This document shows positions 55,838 to 64,000 of a stretch of DNA of 64,000 bases, piece by piece; position 1 is the stretch's first letter, and the number at the start of each line of letters is the position of its first letter. The DNA is taken from contig NZ_JAIUHG010000001.1 of NCBI RefSeq assembly GCF_020164955.1, positions 434,001 to 498,000 of the forward strand. Reading direction: 5' to 3'. The translations under genes were made by a program, and so were the position numbers. Under the pieces are notes generated by a model. That model was not told the DNA's origin. It searched no databases and was given only the letters and a program-made list of their open reading frames with translations. Origin of the DNA: Mesorhizobium sp. CA8 (GTDB lineage Bacteria; Pseudomonadota; Alphaproteobacteria; Rhizobiales; Rhizobiaceae).

Positions 55838-56758
55838 CTATTTCTTGACCGCAGCCGCGACTTCCGCCGCGAAATCGGTCGTTTCCTTCTCGATGCCCTC
55901 GCCCAGCGCGTAACGCAGATAAGCGGTGATCTTCGCCGGAGCGCCGATCTCCTTCTCCGCATCCTTCAGCGCCTTCTCGACGGTGACGTCGGGATTGAGC
56001 ACGAAGGCCTGCTTCAAAAGCACCACCTCTTCATAGAACTTGCGCAGGCGGCCCTCGACCATCTTCTCGATGATGGCTTCCGGCTTGCCCGACTGACGCG
56101 CCTGGTCGGAGAAGATCGCCTTCTCGCGCTCGACAAGCGCCGGGTCGACTTCCTCGGCGCTCAGTGCGACCGGGTTGCTGGCGGCGACATGCATCGCGAC
56201 CTGGCGGGCAAAGGCGTTGGCCGCATGCTCGTTGCCGGTGGTCTCGATCGCCACCAGCACGCCGAGCTTGCCGAGGCCGTCGGCAACCGCGTTGTGGACA
56301 TAGGTCGCCACCACGCCGTGCGGCACGGTGAGCTTGGCCGAACGGCGGAAGCCCATGTTCTCGCCGATGGTGCCGACCGCGTCTTTGATGGTCTCGGTGA
56401 CCGACTTGTCGGAGCCCGGATATTTGGCGGCGGCAACGGCTTCGGTCGTGCCGTAGGCGAGCGCGACCTTGGCGACGTTGGCGACGATTTCCTGGAAAGC
56501 CGCATTGCGGGCGACGAAGTCGGTCTCGGAATTGACCTCGACAATGGCGGCTTCACGCACGCCGGCATCGACGCCGATCAGGCCCTCGGCGGCAGTGCGG
56601 CCAGCCTTCTTGTCGGCCTTGGAAATGCCCTTCTTGCGCAGCCAGTCGACGGCCGCTTCCATGTCGCCGTTGGTCTCGTTCAACGCCGCCTTGCAGTCCA
56701 TCATGCCCGCGCCGGTCAAGTCGCGGAGTTCTTTGACCTGTGCAGCCGAAATCGTCAT
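55838..56758 (-). CDS. tsf: Elongation factor Ts
   Basis: A 306-residue guanine-nucleotide exchange factor for EF-Tu. The EF-Tu-binding UBA-type N-terminus is [20 protein letters not shown]; later marks are [40 protein letters not shown] and [20 protein letters not shown]. It follows rpsB with a 120-bp gap, the universal rpsB-tsf pair. Its 3' side is convergent with the LysR gene, not followed by pyrH as usual. Confidence 0.97.
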   Translation of the reverse strand: MTISAAQVKELRDLTGAGMMDCKAALNETNGDMEAAVDWLRKKGISKADKKAGRTAAEGLIGVDAGVREAAIVEVNSETDFVARNAAFQEIVANVAKVALAYGTTEAVAAAKYPGSDKSVTETIKDAVGTIGENMGFRRSAKLTVPHGVVATYVHNAVADGLGKLGVLVAIETTGNEHAANAFARQVAMHVAASNPVALSAEEVDPALVEREKAIFSDQARQSGKPEAIIEKMVEGRLRKFYEEVVLLKQAFVLNPDVTVEKALKDAEKEIGAPAKITAYLRYALGEGIEKETTDFAAEVAAAVKK

Positions 56759-56878
56759 TGTCGCCTCTTTGTTTCAAATGCGCCGACGCACCAACCGGAC
56801 TCGGGTGATGCGCTCGGCAAAAGCGCTTTAGCGCGCCAACTTATTGGAAAGATGAAGGCCGGGGCCCGGCCTTCCTTA

Positions 56879-57658
56879 TCAAGCTTCCGGAGTTTCGGCG
56901 GCCGGAGTGTCGAGCGCCGGCTCGACCGGAACCTCGGCCGAAGCGCCGACGTCGACGCCGAGCGCGCCCTGCTGGCGCGCGATGCCGTCGATGGCGGCCT
57001 TGGCGATCAGGTCGCAATAGAGCTGGATGGCGCGGGCCGCGTCGTCATTGCCGGGAATCGGGAAGTCGATCTTGTCCGGGTCGCAGTTCGAATCGATGAT
57101 GGCCACGACCGGGATGCCGAGGCGCTTGGCCTCGAGGATGGCGATCGCTTCCTTGTTGGTGTCGATGACGAACATCAGGTCCGGCGTCGAGCCCATGTCC
57201 TTGATGCCGCCGAGAGCCTTGTTGAGCTTCTCGCGCTCGCGGTCGAGGTTCAGGCGCTCCTTCTTGGTGAGGCCCTGCGCCTCGCCGGCGAGCGTCTCGT
57301 CGAGCTTGCGCAGGCGCTGGATCGAGTTCGAGATCGTCTTCCAATTGGTGAGCATGCCGCCCAGCCAGCGCGAGTTGACATAGTACTGGGCCGAACGCTG
57401 CGCCGCGTCGGCGACGATGTCGGACGCCTGGCGCTTGGTGCCGACGAACAGCACGCGGCCACCCTTGGCGACGGTGTCGGACACCTGCTTCAGCGCCTGG
57501 TGCAGCAGCGGCACCGTCTGCGACAGGTCGATGATGTGGATGTTGTTGCGGGCGCCATAGATGTAAGGCGCCATCTTCGGGTTCCAGCGGTGGGTCTGGT
57601 GGCCGAAGTGAACACCAGCTTCCAAAAGCTGGCGCATGCTGAAATCTGGCAGAGCCAT
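56879..57658 (-). CDS. rpsB: Ribosomal protein S2
   Basis: A 259-residue 30S protein. Family blocks: [98 protein letters not shown] and [14 protein letters not shown]. The C-terminal extension ([20 protein letters not shown]) is typical of alphaproteobacteria. A stable hairpin leader precedes it. Confidence 0.97.
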   Translation of the reverse strand: MALPDFSMRQLLEAGVHFGHQTHRWNPKMAPYIYGARNNIHIIDLSQTVPLLHQALKQVSDTVAKGGRVLFVGTKRQASDIVADAAQRSAQYYVNSRWLGGMLTNWKTISNSIQRLRKLDETLAGEAQGLTKKERLNLDREREKLNKALGGIKDMGSTPDLMFVIDTNKEAIAILEAKRLGIPVVAIIDSNCDPDKIDFPIPGNDDAARAIQLYCDLIAKAAIDGIARQQGALGVDVGASAEVPVEPALDTPAAETPEA

Positions 57659-57680
57659 TCTTTAGTTCCTTTCCGGTTGG

Positions 57681-57730
57681 CCTCCACGGACACAGGCATT
57701 TCGGACAGGATGTCCTGATGCCACCGGAGG
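57681..57730 (-). promoter_or_regulatory. Structured 5' leader of rpsB
   Basis: Three nested complementary pairs: CCTCC/GGAGG (57681-57685 with 57726-57730), GGCAT/ATGCC (57695-57699 with 57718-57722) and GGACA/TGTCC (57703-57707 with 57711-57715). On the mRNA strand this forms one long interrupted hairpin ending 23 bases before the rpsB start. It may serve S2 autoregulation (inference). Confidence 0.5.
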
Positions 57731-57834
57731 TTTCAGCCGGATTTCTCCCGGGCAGACACCAAAGTCCGTGTGTGGAATGAGCGCGCATATAGAGGGGAAG
57801 TCCTATAAACGCAAGCCGGGTGTCACTTCGCGCA

Positions 57835-58446
57835 TCAACGTGCGGCAATCAGCGCACCGGTGCCGATCATCGCGCCGCCAGCGAGCCTGTTCATGAGGCG
57901 CATGCGCTTCGGGGTTTTGAACCACCCGGCTGCCCGACCCGCCATCGCGGCATAGAGGCCCATGGTGATGATATTGACGCTGACCACGACAAGGACCACG
58001 AGTAGGCCATCGGCGAACGTCATGGTGTCAAGGTTGAGGATCAGCGGCATGATGGAGGCGTGGAACAGAATCGCCTTCGGATTGCCGAGCGCAATGGATG
58101 CGCCGAGAAAGAAGGACCGCGACAGCCGCGCCTGTATCTGACGAGAGTCGTCCGGTTTCTGAGCGGCGGTCCGCCACATCCTGATGCCGAGAAAGACCAG
58201 ATAAGCGGCGCCGGCATATTTCAGCAAAAGAAAAACCCACTCGAAGGTCTGGGCCAAGGCCACCAATCCGAGCAACGCCAGGGTGACCAGGACGGCGTCG
58301 CCCGCGGCGACCCCCATGCCGGCTATGAAAGCGCGCAAGAACCCACGCGACAGACCGTTGGTGATGACCGCGAACATCGCCGGTCCAGGCGTGGCGGCGG
58401 CCAATGAGATCGCGACGCAATAAGCCAGGAACGCCGTCACCGTCAT
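57835..58446 (-). CDS. LysE-family amino-acid exporter
   Basis: A 203-residue inner-membrane exporter with about six helices. The N-terminal signature AISLAAATPGPAMFAVITNG is intact, and SRGFLRAFIAGMGVAAGDAV with LLLKYAGAAYLVFLGIRMWR follows. Members export lysine, homoserine, threonine or related solutes; the substrate is not readable. Its start overlaps the stop of the DUF4031 gene by 4 bp (ATGA), so the two are translationally coupled. Confidence 0.92.
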   Translation of the reverse strand: MTVTAFLAYCVAISLAAATPGPAMFAVITNGLSRGFLRAFIAGMGVAAGDAVLVTLALLGLVALAQTFEWVFLLLKYAGAAYLVFLGIRMWRTAAQKPDDSRQIQARLSRSFFLGASIALGNPKAILFHASIMPLILNLDTMTFADGLLVVLVVVSVNIITMGLYAAMAGRAAGWFKTPKRMRLMNRLAGGAMIGTGALIAAR

Positions 58447-58721
58447 CGTCTTACCTTCCCATTCGGAACCCGCACGCGGCGGAAGATCGCCACGATGTCC
58501 TCACGGCTGCATTCGATCGCCCCAAGCCTGACCGCGCGATCACGCTCGAACCCAGTGATATCGTAATGCGGCGCCGATGTCTTGGGCGGCCCCTGATAGG
58601 ACGAGCGCTTAAGGCCTAGCTCGGCGGCAAAGCGATGGAGTTCGTCGGTATTGTCGGCGAGCAGATGACACCAGCGGTGGCCGGCCCATTTCCAGATCGC
58701 CGCATCGACATAGACCGCCAT
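58443..58721 (-). CDS. DUF4031 domain protein
   Basis: A 92-residue protein starting MAVYVDAAIWKWAGHRWCHL at ATG 58721 (GTG 58730 possible). It follows the DUF4031 pattern: HLLADNTDELHRFAAELGLK, SSYQGPPKTSAPHYDITGFE, RDRAVRLGAIECSREDIVAI. The family has conserved His/Trp/Asp residues but no known role. It overlaps the LysE gene by 4 bp. Confidence 0.85.
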   Translation of the reverse strand: MAVYVDAAIWKWAGHRWCHLLADNTDELHRFAAELGLKRSSYQGPPKTSAPHYDITGFERDRAVRLGAIECSREDIVAIFRRVRVPNGKVRR

Positions 58722-58803
58722 CAGGCCCACCGCATGCGGTGAGCCTCACACATGGCATTCGCAGGCCAAGCCTGCAAGCCGGGCCGGCTGCCGTCAGCAA
58801 ATG

Positions 58804-59634
58804 CTATTTCGAAGCAGGGCAAGGCTTGGTCTGGTCGAACAGCGACAGGTTCACAAGCTTGCCGGTCATCGAGAACTCGCCATAGTCCATGACGAGGTCG
58901 CGCGTAATGCCGTTCTCATGCAGCTTGAAGCTGATCCGGTATTCCGGCACCTCTTCGCCGCTTTTGTCGGTATCGTCGAAATAGGCGATGTCGACCGGCC
59001 AGTATTTGTCGGAGGCGAGCTTGGCCAGCGCCGGCGCTTCCGGGTCCGTCTTTTCGGCTTCGGTCTTCTTGCCGACGATGACCGTGGTGGTCATCACCTT
59101 GTTGGCGTCCTCGGAGCCGTCGAACAGGTTCGTCTGGTAGAAATTCTCGCCCTTCTCGGCCTTGCCGATCAGCTCGACCAGATGCTGGGTCGGAAACTGC
59201 GTCGCCGCGAGCTCGAGACTGTTCTTCTCCGGCTTGTCGATATCGACCTTGAGGCCCTTCGCTTCCCTGGTGGCCGTGCCTTTGACTTCCTTGTCGAGGT
59301 TCTGGTCGACAAAGGATTTGGTCACGAAGGAAAAGGTCTTGCCTTCGGCGTCCTCGAAGGTGGTCGTCTGCTGGTCGGTCAGCCTGGTGTTGTCATTGGT
59401 CACGATCTGGGTAACGAAGCGGAACTTGACCGTATAGCCTTCACAGGCGGAGCCGTTGAACTCGTAGACCATGCGGCCCGTGATGCCGGTAATGCCTGAA
59501 CGGTCGGAGGCCTTGTTGAGCGTCAGATCGTAGACGGCGCGATGCGCCTGCAGCGCTGGCACAGCAAAGGCCGGCGCCATCGGAAACGCGGCCGAAAGGC
59601 AGGCGGCGGCGAGAAAAAGGCGCGTTGCGCGCAT
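58804..59634 (-). CDS. eipB: EipB-family cell-envelope protein (DUF1849)
   Basis: A 276-residue periplasmic protein. The signal peptide (LFLAAACLSAAFPMAPAFA) is followed by the EipB barrel: HRAVYDLTLNKASDRSGITG, ITGRMVYEFNGSACEGYTVK, FRFVTQIVTNDNTRLTDQQT, KGTATREAKGLKVD and EYRISFKLHENGITRDLVMD. The two Cys (SACEG and TKPCPASK at the end) fit the disulfide known in Brucella EipB, which is needed for envelope integrity. Divergent from ridA. Confidence 0.88.
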   Translation of the reverse strand: MRATRLFLAAACLSAAFPMAPAFAVPALQAHRAVYDLTLNKASDRSGITGITGRMVYEFNGSACEGYTVKFRFVTQIVTNDNTRLTDQQTTTFEDAEGKTFSFVTKSFVDQNLDKEVKGTATREAKGLKVDIDKPEKNSLELAATQFPTQHLVELIGKAEKGENFYQTNLFDGSEDANKVMTTTVIVGKKTEAEKTDPEAPALAKLASDKYWPVDIAYFDDTDKSGEEVPEYRISFKLHENGITRDLVMDYGEFSMTGKLVNLSLFDQTKPCPASK

Positions 59635-59772
59635 GCGTTGCTCCGGTCGTCGCGGCTGGGGGCAGGCCGCAGGGAAAGATGGTCCAGCTTAAAAAAAGTC
59701 GTGGCGGAAGCGAGGCAAAAATAGCAATTTCGGCCCGGCCAACGCGGCGTCTTCCAGCAATAGGGAAAACCA

Positions 59773-60237
59773 ATGAGCGAAACAATCGAAAAGCGGCTAA
59801 GCGATCTTGGCGTCACCCTTCCGGCCGCCGCCGCGCCCGCCGCCAACTACGTGCCCTATTGCCGCACCGGCGACATGCTCTTTACCGCCGGCCAGCTGCC
59901 GCTGAAGGACGGCAAGCTGCAGGCAAGCGGGCTGCTTGGCCGCGACATCGACACCGTGGCTGGCAAGGAAGGCGCGAAAATCTGCGCCATCAACATCCTG
60001 GCGCAGGCCAAGGCCGCGCTCGGCGATCTCGAAAAGATCCGCCGCCTAGTCAAGATCACCGTCTTCGTCGCCTCCGCGCCTGACTTCGTCGAGCAGCATC
60101 TGGTTGCCAACGGCGCCTCCGACTTCCTGGTCGCGGTACTCGGCGAGCGCGGCAAGCACGCCCGCTCCGCCGTCGGCACCGCCTCGCTGCCGCTCAACGC
60201 CGCGGTCGAGATCGAAGCGATCTTCGAAGTCGAGTGA
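59773..60237 (+). CDS. RidA/YjgF-family protein
   Basis: A 154-residue Rid protein; family members deaminate reactive enamine/imine intermediates from PLP enzymes. The pattern is VPYCRTGDMLFTAGQLPLKD, AKICAINILAQAKAALGDLE, RLVKITVFVASAPDFVEQHL, HARSAVGTASLPLNAAVEIE. The expected Arg is seen within the ARSAVG block. It starts a plus-strand run with a glycerophosphodiesterase gene 8 bp on. Confidence 0.92.
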   Translation: MSETIEKRLSDLGVTLPAAAAPAANYVPYCRTGDMLFTAGQLPLKDGKLQASGLLGRDIDTVAGKEGAKICAINILAQAKAALGDLEKIRRLVKITVFVASAPDFVEQHLVANGASDFLVAVLGERGKHARSAVGTASLPLNAAVEIEAIFEVE

Positions 60238-60245
60238 GGCTTAAC

Positions 60246-60974
60246 ATGACCGATCTGTCCTGGCTGATCGCGCGACCTGTCGCGCATCGCGGCTTCCACG
60301 ACATGAACAAGACCCGCTGGGAGAACACGCTGTCGGCCTTCGCCGCGGCGGCCGAGCGCGGCTACGCCATCGAATGCGACGTTCATATCTCGTCCGACGG
60401 CGTCCCGGTCATCATCCATGACGGCGACCTGAAGCGCCTCACCGGCCAGGACGGGTTTGTCTGGCAATGTACCGCAGCCGAGCTGGCGACACTCAGGATC
60501 GGCGGCACCAAAGACCACGTCCCGACGCTCGAGGAAGCGCTCGACCTGATCGACGGCCGCGTGCCGTTGGTGGTCGAGCTGAAAGGCGTTCCCGGTCACG
60601 ACGCGGGGCTGGTGGCAAGCGTCGGCCGGCTGCTCAAGCGCTACAAGGGCAAGGTGGCGATCATGTCGTTCGATCACTGGCTGATCCGCGACTTCGCCAA
60701 GGATGCGCCAGGCATCCCCGGCGGGCTGACCGCCTATGGCAGGGACAACCAGCTGATCGAAGCGCATTTCGCCATGCTCGCGCACGACCTCGCCTTCACC
60801 TCCTACGCCGCCGGCGACCTGCCGAACCCCTTCGTCAGCTTCGTGCGCGAAAAGCTGAAAATGCCCGTCATCACCTGGACGGTGCACGACCAGCCGGCGG
60901 TCGACCTCACCTTCAAATATGCCGACCAGATGACCTTCGAGGGATTTGAGCCTGATCTGGTCAAGGTCGCCTGA
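60246..60974 (+). CDS. Glycerophosphodiester phosphodiesterase family protein
   Basis: A 242-residue TIM-barrel enzyme that cleaves glycerophosphodiesters. The metal/catalytic site is present: AHRGFHDMNKTRWENTLSAF, AIECDVHISSDGVPVIIHDG (Glu, Asp, His) and VPLVVELKG. ATG 60246 is preferred, after GAGTGAGG; a GTG at 60234 overlaps the ridA stop. Probable role in lipid head-group recycling. Confidence 0.93.
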   Translation: MTDLSWLIARPVAHRGFHDMNKTRWENTLSAFAAAAERGYAIECDVHISSDGVPVIIHDGDLKRLTGQDGFVWQCTAAELATLRIGGTKDHVPTLEEALDLIDGRVPLVVELKGVPGHDAGLVASVGRLLKRYKGKVAIMSFDHWLIRDFAKDAPGIPGGLTAYGRDNQLIEAHFAMLAHDLAFTSYAAGDLPNPFVSFVREKLKMPVITWTVHDQPAVDLTFKYADQMTFEGFEPDLVKVA

Positions 60975-61027
60975 GGAATGCCTGAAACGTGACTTGTAGA
61001 CGCCTGGGTGACGCTTAAATAAGCCCA

Positions 61028-62242
61028 ATGGATCAAGGTGACGACGACGATGGACGGGCAGCGAACGCGGACTATGCGATCCGCGTCGCGGCGGGTATCG
61101 GCGCCTTCACCTGCGAGGAATGGAACGGCTTTGCCGGTACCACGCGTGGTGGCCAAGGAAACGGCTACAATCCGCTGGTTTCATTCGCTTTTCTAAGCGC
61201 TCTGGAAGATTCCGGCTGCGCTGTCCGGCGCACCGGCTGGCAGGGCCATCACCTGCGGTTGGAAACCGCGCAGGGCAGGCTTCTCGGCGCCGTCCCTTGT
61301 TACCTCAAATCGCACAGCCAGGGCGAATATGTCTTCGACCATGGCTGGTCGGACGCCTTCGAGCGCGCCGGCGGGCGCTACTATCCCAAACTGCAATGCT
61401 CGGTGCCCTTCACGCCGGTCACCGGCCCTCGCCTGCTGGTCAGCAAAGGCGAGAATGAAGGCGCCGTGAAGGCCGGATTGGCGGAGGGCCTGAAGCTCGT
61501 GACCGACAAGCTCGGCGTCTCTTCCGCGCATGTCACCTTCGCCACCGAGCCGGATGTCGCGACGCTGGAAGCGGCGGGCTTCCTGCATCGCACCGACCAG
61601 CAGTTCCATTTCCTCAACGATGGCTTTTCGACCTATGACGACTTCCTCGCCACGCTCGCCTCGCGCAAGCGCAAGGCGATGAAGAAGGAGCGCCGCGAGG
61701 CGCTGGTCGACGGCATCTCGATCGACTGGCTGACCGGCAAGGACATCACCGAGCGCGTCTGGGACGATTTCTACGCTTTCTACATGGATACCGGCGGCCG
61801 CAAATGGGGCCGGCCCTATCTCAACCGGCAGTTCTTCTCGCTGATCGGCGAGCGTATGGCCGACGACATTCTTCTGGTGATGGCGAAGCGGAACGGCCGC
61901 TACATTGCCGGCGCCATCAACTTCATCGGCTCCGACGCGCTCTACGGTCGCAACTGGGGCTGCATCGAGGATCACCCTTTCCTGCATTTCGAGGTCTGCT
62001 ACCATCAGGCGATCGATTTCGCCATCGAACGCAAGCTCAAGGTGGTGGAGGCGGGCGCGCAGGGCGAGCACAAGCTGGCGCGCGGCTACCGGCCGGTGAC
62101 CATGCATTCGGCGCACTACATCTCGCATCCCGGTTTGCGCAATGCCGTCGCCGACTATCTCAGGCGCGAGCGGCGCGAGGTCGAACGCATGGGCGAATAT
62201 CTCGAAGAGCACACACCCTTCCGCAAGGACCTCGAGGAATAG
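61028..62242 (+). CDS. FemAB/GNAT-like protein (DUF482)
   Basis: A 404-residue protein of the FemAB-like GNAT group. Features: EWNGFAGTTRGGQGNGYNPL, GAVPCYLKSHSQGEYVFDHG, WSDAFERAGGRYYPKLQCSV, PFTPVTGPRLLV, later ITERVWDDFYAFYMDTGGRK and KVVEAGAQGEHKLARGYRPV, a run strongly conserved in alphaproteobacteria. It may transfer an aminoacyl or acyl group to an envelope substrate, though the role has not been shown. It sits 53 bp after the phosphodiesterase gene, as in other rhizobia. Confidence 0.88.
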   Translation: MDQGDDDDGRAANADYAIRVAAGIGAFTCEEWNGFAGTTRGGQGNGYNPLVSFAFLSALEDSGCAVRRTGWQGHHLRLETAQGRLLGAVPCYLKSHSQGEYVFDHGWSDAFERAGGRYYPKLQCSVPFTPVTGPRLLVSKGENEGAVKAGLAEGLKLVTDKLGVSSAHVTFATEPDVATLEAAGFLHRTDQQFHFLNDGFSTYDDFLATLASRKRKAMKKERREALVDGISIDWLTGKDITERVWDDFYAFYMDTGGRKWGRPYLNRQFFSLIGERMADDILLVMAKRNGRYIAGAINFIGSDALYGRNWGCIEDHPFLHFEVCYHQAIDFAIERKLKVVEAGAQGEHKLARGYRPVTMHSAHYISHPGLRNAVADYLRRERREVERMGEYLEEHTPFRKDLEE

Positions 62243-62406
62243 TCGGGCCTCGCCCGCGCGCCATGCCGCTGTGATGAAAAACAGCGCCGACACGTTTGCC
62301 GCATCAGGCGACAAATGTCGGCGCTCATGCAATAGCAGGGCGTGCCGTCAAGAACAGCCGATAGTCCTGGCAAAGCGAATGACGCCGGCTTGATGCATGC
62401 CTTCCA

Positions 62407-62495
62407 AAACTACGCAGCGGTTTTGCGAGAACGACATGCATGAAAACAGAGACTTAAAGCGCGTCGCCTGAATCCATTCCGCACGACGCGCTTTA
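62407..62495. repeat. Dispersed rhizobial intergenic repeat, copy B, with hairpin
   Basis: AAAACTACGCAGCGGTTTT forms a small stem and TAAAGCGCGTCG (62455-62466) pairs perfectly with CGACGCGCTTTA (62484-62495), loop of 17. The first part resembles copy A at 26670-26716. It lies between the FemAB-like and HIT genes. Confidence 0.7.
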
Positions 62496-62574
62496 GCGAT
62501 CTCGCCTGAGCGCCTTGCCGCCCGGTGGCGGCTTCGCTACACCGGACAGCGAATGCAATTGGGAGTGTCACCCC

Positions 62575-63003
62575 ATGGCCGAAGCTTATGATCCCGGCAA
62601 CATCTTCGCGAAAATCCTGCGCGGCGAGATCCCCTCGCACCGCGTCTACGAGGACGATGCTGTCGTCGCCTTCATGGATGTGATGCCGCAAGGCACAGGC
62701 CACACTCTGGTGGTGCCCAAAGCGCCGTCGCGCAACATCCTCGACGCCGATCCGGCAACGTTCGCACCTCTGTTCATGGTCGTCCAGAAGGTGGCCGTGG
62801 CGGTGAAAAAGGCCTTCGACGCCGACGGCGTCACCCTCATGCAGTTCAACGAATCTGCCTCCGGGCAGACCGTCTACCATCTCCATGTCCACGTCGTGCC
62901 GCGCTTCGAAGGTGTGCCATTGAAGCCGCATTCCGGCCAGATGGAGAAGCCTGAAGTGCTGGCCGAGAACGCCGACAAGATCCGGGCGGCGCTGGCAAGC
63001 TGA
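62575..63003 (+). CDS. HIT-family hydrolase
   Basis: A 142-residue nucleotide-binding protein with the histidine-triad motif YHLHVHVVPRFEGVPL (H-x-H-x-H) near residue 104. N-terminal marks are DPGNIFAKILRGEIPSHRVY and DDAVVAFMDVMPQGTGHTLV. HIT enzymes hydrolyse nucleoside phosphoramidates or related compounds. ATG 62575 (MAEAYDPGNI) is preferred over the open frame from 62515. The clpA gene is convergent to it, with a decayed kinase piece in between. Confidence 0.93.
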   Translation: MAEAYDPGNIFAKILRGEIPSHRVYEDDAVVAFMDVMPQGTGHTLVVPKAPSRNILDADPATFAPLFMVVQKVAVAVKKAFDADGVTLMQFNESASGQTVYHLHVHVVPRFEGVPLKPHSGQMEKPEVLAENADKIRAALAS

Positions 63004-63035
63004 ACGGCTGGCGCCCGGCCGGCAGCGGTTGCGCA

Positions 63036-63154
63036 AGTGTCCGGAACGACGACGGCTCGGGTCCGACCTCAAGCTTTTCCCGGATCGCCGCGGCGATGCT
63101 CGGCTTTCCCGAGCGCGGCGCACCGTTGAGGATGATGATTTGTCCGGCTTCCAA
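63036..63154 (-). pseudogene. 5' remnant of a chloramphenicol phosphotransferase-like gene
   Basis: On the minus strand a start MEAGQIIILNGAPRSGKPSI followed by AAAIREKLEVGPEPSSFRT matches the N-terminus of CPT-like P-loop kinases (GxIIILNGAPRSGKSSIA). The P-loop Ser/Thr is replaced by Pro (GKPS). After about 40 residues the sequence leaves the family, so only the start is left. It lies downstream of the clpA terminator. Confidence 0.5.
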
Positions 63155-63172
63155 GCGGTGCTCCCTTCAACG

Positions 63173-63200
63173 AAAAAAGGCCCCGTTGCCGGGGCCTTTT
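63173..63200 (-). terminator. Terminator of clpA
   Basis: GGCCCCG (63179-63185) and CGGGGCC (63190-63196) form a seven-pair stem around a four-base loop, extended by flanking A/T. On the minus strand it is followed by TTTTTTCG, about 20 bp after the clpA stop. Confidence 0.85.
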
Positions 63201-63220
63201 GTATTTCAAGCGAGCGCTTG

Positions 63221-64000
63221 TCAGCCCTTGCGCGGCAGTTGCGGCACAAGGCTGCGCTTGTTGCCGTCCTTGCCCTTCGGCTCCGGCTTCTGCGCCACTG
63301 CCTTCTTGGGCGCAGGCTTCTTGGCCACCGCCTTTTTCGGCTTCGGCGCGTCTTCCGGCTCTTCCTTCTTCGGCTGCACGGGCGACTCGTCGGCGAGCGA
63401 TTCGAGCTTCAGGCCGGACTCGCCGGTTTCCTTCTTCTCGACGGTCACGCGCACCGTGCCGCCCTTCTTGAGCTTGCCGAAAAGCACTTCGTCGGCCAGG
63501 GGCTTCTTGATGTGCTCCTGGATGACGCGGCCGAGCGGACGCGCGCCCATGCGCTCGTCATAGCCCTTGTCGGCCAGCCAGGCGATCGCGTCCGGCGACA
63601 GGTCGAAGGTGACTCCGCGCTCGGAGAGCTGGGCTTCGAGCTGCATGACGAACTTCTGCACCACCTGATGGATGACAGGCACCGGCAGCGAGCCGAACGG
63701 GATGATTGCGTCCAGACGGTTGCGGAACTCCGGTGTGAACAGCCGGTTGATCGCTTCGACGTCGTCGCCTTCGCGCTTGGTCGAGCCGAAGCCGATCGCC
63801 GCGCGCTGCGCGTCCGAGGCGCCCGCATTGGTGGTCATGATCAGGATCACGTTGCGGAAGTCGATCTGCTTGCCGTTGTGGTCGGTCAGCTTGCCGTGGT
63901 CCATCACCTGCAACAGGATGTTGAACAGGTCCGGATGCGCCTTCTCGACCTCATCGAGCAACAGCACGCAATGCGGATGCTGGTCGACGCCGTCGGTGAG
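63221..64000 (-). CDS. clpA: ATP-dependent Clp protease ATPase subunit ClpA (C-terminal part)
   Basis: C-terminal ~259 residues of the unfoldase that feeds ClpP; the gene continues past the window end. Visible are the second AAA Walker B (CVLLLDEVEKAHPDLFNILL), sensor 1 (ILIMTTNAGA), the arginine-finger region FTPEFRNRLDAIIPFGSLPV and the C-terminal D2-small block GYDERMGARPLGRVIQEHIK. After VTVEKKETGE there is an unusual ~60-residue Lys/Pro/Ala/Glu-rich tail (KKEEPEDAPKPKKAVAKKPA, then PQLPRKG) absent from E. coli ClpA. A strong terminator follows. Confidence 0.95.
   Translation of the reverse strand, partial: LTDGVDQHPHCVLLLDEVEKAHPDLFNILLQVMDHGKLTDHNGKQIDFRNVILIMTTNAGASDAQRAAIGFGSTKREGDDVEAINRLFTPEFRNRLDAIIPFGSLPVPVIHQVVQKFVMQLEAQLSERGVTFDLSPDAIAWLADKGYDERMGARPLGRVIQEHIKKPLADEVLFGKLKKGGTVRVTVEKKETGESGLKLESLADESPVQPKKEEPEDAPKPKKAVAKKPAPKKAVAQKPEPKGKDGNKRSLVPQLPRKG

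Overview
The window looks like a chromosomal segment of a rhizobial alphaproteobacterium, most likely Mesorhizobium or a close Phyllobacteriaceae relative. This rests on the GC-rich coding sequence, the gene order ppiD-trpD-trpC-moaC-moeA-lexA and pyrH-frr-uppS-cdsA-rseP-bamA-lpxD-fabZ-lpxA-lpxI-lpxB, an alphaproteobacterial-type SOS box (GAAC-N7-GAAC) before lexA, small rhizobial families (DUF6894, DUF982, EipB) and dispersed palindromic intergenic repeats. No rRNA, tRNA, CRISPR array or intact insertion sequence was seen.

Region 1 (1-11.9 kb) is accessory. It starts with the tail of a short-chain dehydrogenase and a zinc alcohol dehydrogenase. A patchwork of very small genes follows, with two copies of a 'TGITEAQA' mini-protein, two DUF6894 proteins, a Crp/Fnr regulator, and a PAS/GAF sensor kinase with its single-domain response regulator. 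Remnants lie among them: an ECF-type sigma factor split by one in-frame stop, a resolvase tail, an autotransporter barrel piece and a frameshifted fragment. Region 2 (11.9-17.3 kb) is a surface-glycan cassette: an OafA-like acyltransferase with an SGNH domain, a family-9 glycosyltransferase and two further glycan proteins. It is flanked by a ~75-bp direct repeat. Region 3 (17.7-24.9 kb) holds a reduced curli locus (two curlin-repeat proteins and a CsgH-like chaperone), two small exported proteins, a sorbosone-dehydrogenase-like lipoprotein, a DUF982 protein, an NCS1 permease, and a heptamer repeat array that supplies the end of a DUF1697 gene.

Region 4 (24.9-58 kb) is conserved housekeeping: CTP synthase, an L,D-transpeptidase, SecG, TpiA, PpiD, tryptophan and molybdenum-cofactor genes, LexA, ComEC, GltX, GltA, then a long minus-strand block running from UMP kinase and ribosome recycling through isoprenoid and phospholipid synthesis to BamA and lipid A assembly. 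rpsB-tsf lies upstream of that block but is separated from pyrH by three accessory genes (aldo/keto reductase, SnoaL-like protein, divergent LysR regulator). rpsB has a strongly structured 5' leader. Region 5 (57.8-64 kb) carries a LysE exporter, a DUF4031 protein, EipB, RidA, a glycerophosphodiesterase, a FemAB/GNAT-like protein, a HIT protein and the 3' part of clpA.

The clearest unusual signals are: (i) heptamer/inverted-repeat elements between two convergent gene pairs that give two unrelated proteins, LpxB and DUF1697, the same -RQ ending and stop; (ii) the curli locus with no secretion genes in view; (iii) the duplicated small-gene module next to a broken sigma factor; (iv) direct repeats around the glycan cassette; and (v) the structured rpsB leader. 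All calls come from reading the sequence; no database search was run.
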